From Hoplostethus atlanticus (Eukaryota; Chordata; Actinopteri; Trachichthyiformes; Trachichthyidae): 64,000 nt of DNA. The translations under genes were made by a program, and so were the position numbers. Numbering within the stretch: the stretch's first letter is position 1; every line of letters starts with the position of its first letter. Shown here piece after piece: positions 23,396 through 32,598 of the stretch. Location of the stretch: contig JAXDDX010000120.1 of NCBI GenBank assembly GCA_034670405.1, positions 682,001-746,000 of the forward strand, in the 5' to 3' direction. The notes under the pieces are model-generated. The model was not told the origin of the DNA. It was given only the letters and a program-made list of their open reading frames with translations, and searched no databases.

Positions 23396-23802
23396 ATTGA
23401 AGCTTAACGATGGAGCACTTCATATGGTACGTGACCCATTTGCAAAATTGGAATCTGTAAGTGTCACCATGTTTTGATTTAATTTACAAATTATTCTGGT
23501 TAGTAGGGCTGTCGCGGTTTTGAAATTTTCCCACCGCGGTTGTGTATGTGGCTCATCACCGCGGGATGCGGTGGCACCGCCCTTTTTAAAAAAAAAATTT
23601 TTTAATACATGCGAGTTTACCCGCGATCGGTTCAGTGTAGTTCAGTGTAAGGCAGGTCCTAAGAACAGGAAAAAAATGTCTAACGTCAAACAGTTTCAAA
23701 CATGTTTGATAATCTATACATTTGTCCCTCAACATTGTGAAATGTGATAAAAGTAGGGATGTGAACGTGTACACGAAGTTTGAATCATAAACATTTAGAC
23801 GC

Positions 23803-24022
23803 CCCTGGAAGCCTGGCGGACTGGGGCAGCCTTGATTCTCCGCGGCTGACCTGCCGGGAGGGAGGAGGTGCGCCGGGGAAGACGGCACTCTACACGGCCG
23901 TCAGCGCCGGGGCCGGGTTTATATCGCTGGTGTGCAAATAAAACGGCCTGCTGGCCAGTTAACTCTCCTCCTGCCTATGTCTCTGTCTGTCACGGACCCC
24001 GGTACTGTGGCGGACTCGCCAC
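23803..24022 (+). mobile_element. LTR 3'-end fragment of the TGTGGC...GCCACA family
   Basis: This matches the last third of the LTR at 55679-56339 read on its minus strand: CCGCGGCTGACC, AATAAA before ACGGCC(c)TGCTGGCCA, TCTGTCACGGACCCC and a terminal GCCACA. It is nested in the hAT element. The AATAAA at about 23937-23942 is the expected LTR polyadenylation signal. Confidence 0.65.
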
Positions 24023-24400
24023 AGTATTATGGTGTTATAGGAGCAGCGTAGCCCCTTTTAAGAGAATGGGCGGGGCAGAGTGTCTTTGCGTAGCAAGTGT
24101 GGTGAAGAGAGAGAGAGAGCGAGAGAGAGAGTGCGAGTGTGTGTAGAACGGCAGAGGAATAGGAGCGTCAGAAAAAGTGTTGCAGCGTTTGTAATAAAAA
24201 GACTACAGCATCTCAAGGTAGCGTCCCGTGTGTGCTGTTTTCCTCCCGACTGCTGTAGAAGTGGGTAATTGGTCCCGAAGTACATAAACTTCGGCCCTGG
24301 AGGACAAGAGACTCCCCTGTGCTCTCCGACCATGGTCTGGGGCTGAGCAGGAAAGACTAACAATGGGGAAATAAACTACTTACCTACTAAATACCAAGCG
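24023..24400. other. Possible additional LTR-derived sequence in the hAT element
   Basis: A GA-rich stretch (24105-24140), an AATAAA near 24195 and a 7-bp hairpin CCGAAGTacataaACTTCGG at 24273-24293 suggest retroelement-derived sequence. No termini or TSD could be set. Confidence 0.3.
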
Positions 24401-25186
24401 TCTTTTTCAAATCAATCACGTTAGTTAATTATGTTAACCAGCCAATGTGCACCCTCGTAAATTCACTCCAGCTCACTAAACACGGCGAATGTCAAAAAGC
24501 TCTTCGTGGCAGTTTTTCTACAAAATTGAGGGAGATTACCAAACAGAGCAAAGTGTCATTATACTAGCCCTAAAGTGTTGTTTTCATTATGAGTTTAGTC
24601 ATACTTTACACCAAATACACATGAATGATTAATTTAATAATGAAATGGAAAACAAATAAAAAAATCTTCCGAAATACAGGACTTTTTTTTTTTAAACAAC
24701 CGCGGTGTGGTTTGTTTTCCATCCGCGGGTGCCTTGACACAACCGTGGTGGTGCGGTGATGCAGTTACCGCGACAGCCCTACTGGTTAGTATATTCGACT
24801 GCTGGTTAGCTAACGAGCTAGCGGGGCTAGCCACGGGCTTGTTGGGTGTGGAAGTAGTAAGAAAACCAAAGCTGGAATCAGGACTCATCTTGAAGTTATT
24901 TGTTGGGACCAGTGTCCGGCTTGGTAAACTTTAGCCACCATTAGTACAATCACGTTTGGTTGTGTGTGCTGCGCTGTTTGGATGCAAATAAGTTGCATCC
25001 AATAATATATTGGCTAACTAGCTCAACAAAATTGTCAATCCTAGCTTGTCTGCAAGTTGTATTCAATAAGCTTATGGACATGAGCCATAAATAGACCGGC
25101 TACAGCAGAGAGAGTCACTCACACGCCCACATACACAAAACAAAGTACAATATTACACAGAATTGTTATCATTGAGAAACTAAGTG

Positions 25187-25274
25187 GAACCGCCTCAGCT
25201 GCCTCTTCTCATTCTGGGTCAGACTCCGGCTCAAACGTGTACGGTCTCAGTGTTGGTTCTGGAGCGGCCGCCAT
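25187..25274 (-). pseudogene. P2X7-like N-terminal exon, copy 2, with stop codon
   Basis: The minus strand reads MAAAPEPTLRPYTFEPES then DPE and a TGA where copy 1 has TGG. Otherwise it is nearly identical to the exon at 3533. It cannot make the acidic segment. Confidence 0.4.
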
Positions 25275-25343
25275 GGTTATGGTAAATTTCTGCATCAAGC
25301 TTATTTGTTTACCTTGAGCAGCATGAGCACTCTGCTCTCCGCC

Positions 25344-26463
25344 TCCGCCAGGCGATTGCGTGGAGGTTGTATGTAATGAGCACTGCTCTGATTGGCTGCC
25401 TCACGCTGTGAGTGAATCTGGGGAATCTCACCCTAGGAAATACTACTACTACTAGCTTTGAATATTGGGTTGAAAAGTAAATAAGGCACACAGGTTCGTT
25501 ACTGATGAGACAGACGTGTTTCCAAATTAAACCAAAGTATTTTATTGAAAGCAAAAGCTGGGCCAAGGACTGGACGCGTTAAAATAGTATTATTACATTC
25601 ACTAAAAGCAGGCCTGAATGCAAAATCTAAAATTGTAAGAACACCCTAAAATACCCCAAAACTACCAGTCCAACATAAACTAAGGACAACTAAGGAAAAC
25701 TGAATTGAGGCCACTTGTAGAGAGGCAGACTAGGCTAGGGGTGCTACCACTTAATCACCTCATGTGCAACACAGCAATTCTCACAGCATTAAATAGTGCA
25801 GTCTACAATTGTGTCCCAAGTGCTTTTACTCACATAAATATTGTGTGGAAACCTCACTATAGGTGCCTAGCCGCTCAACAATATGGTGCTCCGCTCCTCT
25901 GAAAGGAACAAATACAAACAAATAACCCAGTTGGCTGGACAATGGTTTGTAAAAAAAGACAAAAAAAAGAGGCAGAATAAGACAAGGCAGAATAAGACAA
26001 ATCAAAATGGCAAAACCAACTAAAAATCAAAAGGGCAAAACAGCAGTGGTAAAACAGGTGAGCCTATGAAGGAAGACCAGGGATTAGTAGGGCTCACCAT
26101 ACTGCACACTAACACTATAACTGTTGTGACCCTACTCACCACCTCTGGTATGGGATAACACTAGGGGTCACTCAGGAAGGTGGGCAGGACAACAATGGGG
26201 TTCCAACTAAAATCATCAATCAATGCATCAGGTAAAAGCTAGGACAGGAAGGCAATCTAAATATACCGTGTAAAAGGCTGACCAACTTAAGAGACCATTT
26301 ACTACATACATGCAGCACAGCCACAACCAGAGCCAGGAGACTGAGTTTAGGCCAACAGGTGCCTTATATAGTCTGGGCCTGATTAGGGAATTGGTTGGGG
26401 GAGGAGTCATGCTTGAGGCTGCGTTCACTAACACCACCCAGGGCACTGTATTCACTTGCCTAA
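25344..26463. other. Non-coding DNA, possible retroelement remnant
   Basis: No gene. A short (TAC)n run is at 25439-25454. A TTTTATT near 25530, read on minus as AATAAAA, could be an old polyadenylation signal. No LTR termini were found. Confidence 0.3.
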
Positions 26464-26780
26464 CGCCGGGTTCACACCGGACGTGGAACGGTGACGAATG
26501 GCGCCGAATGGCTGCGGCCTGCAGCGATCGTTTCGGCGTCAGGTCTAAGATTTTCTCGATTCGTGAGCGAATGTGTCAAGCTGGGCAGGAAGTCAGACAC
26601 AGGAACGGCATAGAGCATCCGGTCAATTTCCAAAATATAACAAATTTCAAAATAAAACACCCTGATTGATGATGGCGTTGGATATCCAGTCTATATATAT
26701 ATATTTCTCAGTTGTGTCTAAACTTTTACCGTCTGTGTCTAAACAGAGAGCGAGAGAGACGAGCAGGCACACGCACACAA

Positions 26781-26816
<36 letters not shown>

Positions 26817-26828
26817 GAGCAGGCACAC

Positions 26829-26859
<31 letters not shown>

Positions 26860-27096
26860 CGAGCAGGCACATGCACACAAGCAGAGAGAGAGAGAGAGAG
26901 AGAGAGAGACGAGCAGGCACACGCAGAGAGAGAGAGAGAGTAGAGCAGGCACACGCACAAGCAGAGAGAGAGACCAAACCCCTATATTGAGAAAACCAGC
27001 AGAGATCGGCGCTGTTCGGTGCTGGTGTGAACAACCAAACTCCTTCTTGCTCGATCGGCGCTTACTTTTCCTTCCACGTCCAGTGTGACCCGGGCA
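26464..27096. mobile_element. Harbinger-like MITE with minisatellite core
   Basis: The left end CGCCGGGTTCACACCGGACG matches the inverted right end TGCCCGGGTCACACTGGACG. TAA lies outside both (26461-26463 and 27097-27099), as expected for a 3-bp PIF/Harbinger duplication. The centre (26745-26975) is a GA/CA minisatellite, and the open frames through it on both strands are low-complexity artefacts. Confidence 0.6.
26745..26975. repeat. Compound (GA)n / GAGCAGGCACACGCA minisatellite
   Basis: Five blocks of GAGCAGGCACACGCA(CACAAGCA) alternate with (GA)n tracts of differing length. It expands the core of the surrounding MITE. Confidence 0.85.
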
Positions 27097-27973
27097 TAAG
27101 GGAGCCTTCCCCACCACATGTGCATGCTAGAAGTCTTTGATTTATTCTCAAATTTAGACTGTCACTACTGAAACTGAAAGTTTTGGAAGTGATAAGATGG
27201 ATTCAAGATGGAACAATTTCTTTAAAAATAAATAAATAATTGAATTAATATTATAAGGCCAAACCTTTCAATATATATATATTTATATTGTAAATTGTAT
27301 TAGTTGACGATAGTGCCATCATAAGGCATGTTATTAGTTCTAGTTCAGTTCTACTTCTATTAAAATGTTATGATAGTAACTGATTAATTGTTCATATAGT
27401 TCATCAAACAGTAATGATGAAATCGATATTGATTTTATGAAGAAAGATTGCCTTTAGAGTTTGATAAATGTTTTTATTAGATATTGAAATTAACTTTAAA
27501 AAATGAACCTACTGTGCATTTATATTTTAAATATTCTTTAAAGGAAAAAAATGAAATATTAATAAGTGATTTTATTTATTTCACATGTCCCCGTAGTGAT
27601 AAGGTTTGGGGGAGGAAAGGAATTCCAGAAAATTCTGAAAATACAATATGAAATCTATTGTATTTACAATCATGCTTAAAATTTTGTGAAACCCTTGTGC
27701 AATTATAGAAATCTTTTACCACATACTTTTTACGATACACTCCTTATTTAATCAATAATATAATTTTATTAACTGCAATAAAGGCTCAATGTTTTCCAAA
27801 TTCAAATGTTTTTAGAAGGAATTGTGCACGCAGTAAAATTGAAATAATAGTTAAATCAAGTAGAATCAGGTGGCTAATTAATTGGGTAGGAAGTTAACCA
27901 ATCAAAGGTCAGATTTTTGGGGAGACGTTTGTGTGCCACTCCCATAAAAAAATGTGAGAAACAAGGGTCCTAT
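27097..27973. other. AT-rich non-coding DNA
   Basis: No open frame of note and no recognised repeat. A short (TA)n run is near 27272-27284. Confidence 0.4.
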
Positions 27974-28083
27974 TAGTGATGGGAAGACCGACTCTTTTAA
28001 CTAACTCGATTCTTTCGAGCTGTCCGATAGAACTGCATCGATTCTGAATCGATTCATTATGATTCACCAACAAAAACATAACA

Positions 28084-28152
28084 TCCCATGTGAGGTTTGA
28101 ACCTACAATCCTCAGCATGAGAGTCTGATGCTCTACTAACTGAGCTAAACTA
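28084..28152 (-). repeat. tRNA-like sequence inside the hAT element
   Basis: On the minus strand an A-box-like TAGCTCAGTTAGTAGAGCAT and a B-box-like AGGTTCAAACCTC are tRNA-spaced. The anticodon loop reads CTCTCAT (CTC). The acceptor ends do not pair, so it is a pseudo-tRNA. It resembles the one at 15547-15619. Confidence 0.5.
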
Positions 28153-28364
28153 GTAATGGAATCACATGAGCGCCACCCCTTTCAAACCAGATGTGTAACC
28201 AACTGTAAAACATTAACTAATCCACAGGTTAATGACAATAATAATATTTATAGTATTTACACAGAGTATTGGTATTGATTTAATTTTATTTCATGTGCTC
28301 TTGACTTTCTTTTTCTAATAGAGACAGTTTTGTTGACCAATGTTAAATGGCTTATAGTTTACCC

Positions 28365-29050
28365 AATTACCAGTTCATTTATTAAACAACATCTTAAACA
28401 ACAAAAACTGTTGTCAATGTGTGCAGAATAGATCGCTACATTATTACATTGGCCTTTTTCACGATCCAATATGGGTCCTTGATCCGGCGGGTAAGCGGAA
28501 GTAGTCTCTCTCGGACTACTCTCGGACATCTGCTCTCTCGGTTCGCGAGATGTCCGATGTCCAAGAGAGTCTGAGAAGTCCGATTCGCGAACCGCTCAGT
28601 CTCTCTCGTTCATCTGCTCTCTCGTTCATCTCTCTCGTTCGCGAGCCGCTCAGTCTCTCTCGTTCGCAAGCCGCTCAGTCTCTCACGTTCATCTGCTCTC
28701 TCGTTCGCGAGCCGCTCAGTCTCTCTCGTTCATCTGCTCTCTTGTTCGCGAGCCGCTCAGTCTCTCTCGTTCGCGAGCCGCTCAGTCTTTCTCGTTCATC
28801 TGCTCTCTCGTTCGCGAGCCACTCAGTCTCTCTCATTTGCGAACCGCTCAGTCGGATCAGCGGTTCTCGTCCGATGAACGAGGGAGACTACTTCCGCTTA
28901 CCCGCCGGATCAAGGAGCCATATTGGATTATGAAAAAGGCCAATGTAATAATGTAGTGATCTATTATATTCTATATACATTGACAACAGTTTTTGTAATG
29001 TTTAAGATGTTGTTTGATAAATTAGCTGGTGATTGTTTAAATAAATTAAC
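28365..29050. repeat. Foldback with ~150-bp arms and a minisatellite loop
   Basis: Arms around GGCCTTTTTCA/TGAAAAAGGCC and GGCGGGTAAGCGGAAGTAGT/ACTACTTCCGCTTACCCGCC are near-perfect inverted repeats. The loop (about 28600-28858) is made of repeated GTTCGCGAGCCGCTCAGTCT and CTCGTTCATCTGCTCT blocks. Whether it is a separate nested element or the core of the hAT could not be decided; no TSD is visible for the inner part. Confidence 0.7.
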
Positions 29051-29188
29051 TGGTGATTTGTTTAATAAAAAAAAAAATTTCTGGCGCTGCTATAACCGCT
29101 GCTGAATCAATTCAGTCGCGTGTGCGAGTCGAATCAACTCACTCACTTGGTTCTTTTGAACGATTCGTTCGCGAATCGGCCATCACTA

Positions 29189-30470
29189 GGTCCTATCTCA
29201 CAAAGTGAGATTAGTGTGTTAGGGAGCTTTTCGGTCTCATGAGGGTGGCTCACTGTATAGTAGGGTAGATCACCATGGTAACTTATGCTGCACAGCTAAC
29301 CTGCACTGGAGCAGGTTATGTTCAGGATATTGGATCAAAACGGATAAAAAGCCTGTCTCCTCACCTCCACCACACTCCATCAACCAAAAAAAGAAAAACT
29401 TGACTCACCACTTTGGAGGATACCGTGGACTTTTTAAATTATATTTATTTATAGATTATAGATATATTAATAGATCTAGAAATTTTGATTTGTATCAGTT
29501 CTAAATAATGCATTCTTCAATAACAAGAATCTGAGTAAAATAATTATTCGTTTTTTGATAAATGTTCTTGGTAGCAGACTCAGACTTTTGGATCCCACTG
29601 TATAATCAATGTTTAAGCGTTTCCAGATAATTTGCCCACTCTGGCAATAAAAGAAGTTCATTGATAACATTCCAATCACATCTGGGGGGGTCCAGTGGAT
29701 GTGTTTGCCATAAATTTACACTATCTGCAGATTTCCGCCAGCAATCCTCTCTAGCCTTTGCAGCAGCTGTGTAAATGTTTTACTTTTTGCTGTTATATTG
29801 TTGTGTATTGCTCATATTTATTCATTATAATAGTATGTTCTTCTTAAATTTATATAGAGGAGCATGTGACGCAGGACAAGTGTAAATGGACAATAAAGTA
29901 TTATCATACCTTTTCTTATCTTAAATGGGGGCAGTGGAGCAGAGTTGGGTGGCACAACTTCCTAACTTCTCTTTTTACATTAAGTATTGGCTAGGGACAG
30001 TCAACCAGATGTTCTGTCACACTTGCCAGGTAAAGTGTGACAGAACACTTTACCTGGCAAGGTAAAGTCCAGGTCGACGCTGGAGGACCTGTTAGTCAAT
30101 AAGAGGGACCAGAAGATTTGATTGCTCTCTGGTGGAAACAACAGGCCGACCAAGAGGTGAGCCAATTGTGTCAGATGAAAGCTCAAGGCTTGTCAGGTAC
30201 GCAGTTCTCTGTCTGTGCAGATGCAGCGATGGGGACGGGAGTGGGAATGGGCTTCGTGTGGGAGTGCTGAGCTGACGGTCAGGAGTCTGATCCTGCTGGC
30301 GCAGTATTCCAATTGGTGATTTCTGCTGCGAATAGACCCGAGGTCTGGAGGGAGTATCACCAGGCCTTGAGCCACTCAAACAGTGAGAAAGCCCTTGTTA
30401 CGACCCTTGGTCGTATTTAGGTATGTATTTGTGGATATGTCGTTGAATATGAACAACTTAAAAGGGGAAT
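29189..30470. other. Non-coding DNA with an overlapping hairpin pair and a LINE-like tail
   Basis: No gene. Around 29880-29925 'gacaataaagtattatc...' followed by TCTTA repeats resembles a LINE tail. Bases 30011-30061 contain two overlapping perfect inverted repeats. The open frames at 30092-30379 have no family resemblance. Confidence 0.35.
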
Positions 30471-30689
30471 TCCGGTATTTTTAAACCTGGACTCTATTTG
30501 TACAAATTCGTCATTTATACTGCAAAATAGGTACAAAAAGTTTTGAAATTGCTCCGGTAGATCGCCTCAATCGGCAGTCGCGAAATGGGCTGCTGTGACT
30601 GCAACGTAATCCGCAGGGGCAAGTGCGCCGATGAAAGTACGTCCACTAAAAGTGCTTGTTTTTGCCACTGACAGGCTCAGCTTGTTATT

Positions 30690-30850
30690 CGTGTGTCTGA
30701 TAAGTGTTTGACAACATTACGTAAAGGATCACTACAGAGATAGACCTTTTTTTAACCAGAAACTGAAGTCTTGCTCAAGGAGAAGTCTCGCTCTGATGAG
30801 GTGAGTTGTTGTATGAAGAGGTTAAACAAACCATGTGGTGACAGCTAATC
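30690..30850. repeat. Repeat related to the tandem-array units
   Basis: The words TGACAACATTACGTAAAGGA and ACAGAGATAGACCTTT, and downstream GTGAGTTGTTG and GAGGTTAAAC, occur in diverged form at 41900-42060 and in every array unit, part of it there in inverted orientation. It is therefore an independent member of a dispersed repeat family also built into the array. Confidence 0.6.
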
Positions 30851-31510
30851 TTACCTGTAAAATAATAATATATATTTACCTGAATACGGGTGATACAGGC
30901 ACCGGAGGTCGTGAGCACTTGAATGACACGCACAACCTAGTGAGTTTCAAAGTGTTGGTAGGCAATGAAAATATAGTCGCCTGCCAAATATTGACCAGAA
31001 TTGGTCCCAATTTGGAAATCATGATCTGGGCCATATCCAGCAAGCTACAGTCGGACCAAACTTGTTAATGTTAAATGATGTTAAACTAGTATTCACCCAA
31101 GCCCTTATTGTTATTGAGTTGTAATGAAGAGTTATTGTCAAACTCTTCATTACAACTTTAGGCTATTATCTCCCAAAAATGAATCGCAACTATTTCCCTG
31201 TGTTGAGTATTGTGCGCAGTGCAGGACTGAAAAATCAGCCTGATGTCGCTAAATATAGAGACTAAATTCTGCAAAAGGGATGGGATCAGCTGAGGTTTGC
31301 ACAACAAGCAACACAATTAATTCAATCAATTCTAGCACTACAATATGATATAGCATAATACATGCACGAGAGAGAGAGAGTCTTATGCGGTAGCTGATAT
31401 TTTATGCACAGTAGGCTAGGATACGCTCATGATCAGTAGCCTGCAGAGGACAGCCAATTGAAGTCAGCTACAGTAGAGCAGTCAGATTGCTATTCAACGA
31501 CAACAGTAGC

Positions 31511-31800
31511 TGTCACTATATCACTGGTGGGCCCAAATGCAAAACCCAGACTCGGAGTAAGGAAAACGATGAATATTTATTTGGGGGAAATCCGGGGGGG
31601 AAGATTGGAGCGGAGACAGGGGAAGGAGCAGGAGGCGGAAGCGGGGAGAAGCCGGAGGGACTTGTGGTATGAGCGCGGCGAGCAGGACAGGCAGATGATG
31701 GCTAGGCAAACAGGCAGGGAGAAGAGCGGTATGGCTGGGTGACGGGTAGAGATCCTGGGGTAGAAGAGAGACACGGTTAGGATTGTGAAGGAACATGATT
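31511..31800 (-). mobile_element. Possible LTR fragment
   Basis: Read on the minus strand, an AATAAA (near 31576) precedes a 'tctgggttttgcatttggg' stretch and a terminal GTGACA, the same layout as the solo LTR at 2007-2493. The opposite end and TSD were not found. Confidence 0.35.
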
Positions 31801-32559
31801 GGTTATGAATGAAATGCAAATAATGAAACAAAGATTGAGATGCAGGTACTCAGTGGCTACGCAATGGCTTGTAGTGTAGCACTGTGGTTGCTAGCTAGCA
31901 AGCGTGTCGTATGTATGGCGGCAGTCGGATATGGTGTAGTCAGTTAGTGTATTTTATTTTTTTGTAGATGTGACCAGAACACCAGACACCATCCATCATA
32001 TGAAAGCATAATGAAAACAGATTTAATCGACATAATTTTGTAGAATAGCAATCTAAAAATTCACAACAAAAGACACTTCATTCTTAATAGCATCATCGAT
32101 GACAGTAGTTAACAAAAACAGTAAAAAATATTAAAAAATCAAAAGGTTTTTTGAGTAAAGGACAGAAAGGACTTTGGAATGTAATGCAATCCCTTTTTTT
32201 TTTATCTATGTCAATGCTTTTCCCCATTGGTTGTTATGATATTTACAGTTATAACTATGGTTCAACAGAATGCCAACTCTATGCGCAAAGGTAAGCAAAA
32301 TGGGAATGACCAGGAAGAGTTTACACATCCATTTACTGTTGAGTAAACAGCTGGATTTCTACATAAAAGTCTTGCCTAGTGCAGCTTGAAGTCTCCAAAA
32401 TTCAAACAGTTACCTATAGCTGCAATTTGGGGCCGCAAATGTGCAAAACTGCCTAGTGCAGCTTTAAACACTATCATTAACAGGGCAGAAAACAAGGCTA
32501 TTACCCTCAACTTTCATTGCAGACCATATCCCCTCAACATTCACCCATTTGCACAGTCT

Positions 32560-32561
<2 letters not shown>

Positions 32562-32596
<35 letters not shown>
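32562..32596. repeat. (CA)n microsatellite
   Basis: About 17 uninterrupted CA units. Confidence 0.95.

Positions 32597-32598
<2 letters not shown>

Larger units (their letters stand above)
23504..24781. mobile_element. hAT non-autonomous transposon with 8-bp TSD
   Basis: A 1278-bp element begins TAGGGCTGTCGCGGT and ends ACCGCGACAGCCCTA. It is flanked by CTGGTTAG at 23496-23503 and 24782-24789. The same target occurs once in copy 1 (4386-4393, opposite strand), which confirms the insertion. It contains an LTR fragment (23803-24022) and a GA-rich stretch; no transposase is visible. Confidence 0.85.
22588..25343. mobile_element. THAP/P2X7-like transposon remnant, copy 2 (inverted relative to copy 1)
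   Basis: This is the reverse complement of 3468-6473, with its terminus next to TTAA at 22584-22587. It lacks the two insertions of copy 1 and so shows their empty sites. It has its own 1278-bp hAT insertion at 23504-24781, whose empty site is 4386-4393 in copy 1. Homology ends at 25343. The THAP-like exon is best preserved here. Confidence 0.6.
27974..29188. mobile_element. hAT transposon with 8-bp TSD and large internal palindrome
   Basis: A 1215-bp element begins TAGTGATGG and ends CCATCACTA, flanked by GGTCCTAT at 27966-27973 and 29189-29196. Those ends and the 8-bp duplication are diagnostic of hAT. It holds a tRNA-like sequence (28084-28152, minus) and a foldback with inverted arms at about 28365-28515 and 28865-29050. 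No transposase is encoded. Confidence 0.85.

Noticed and set aside
26666..27117. Long Arg/Glu- and Ser/Leu-rich open frames on both strands
   Set aside because: Produced by (GA)n microsatellite, which has no stops in any frame.
28600..28858. Regular repeats that could suggest a CRISPR array
   Set aside because: Repeats are contiguous and degenerate with no unique spacers, and the genome is eukaryotic.
28550..28933. Open frame of 127 codons with repeated REPLSLSRSS motifs, resembling a repeat protein
   Set aside because: It is a translation of the minisatellite loop of the hAT foldback; no start context or conserved domain.
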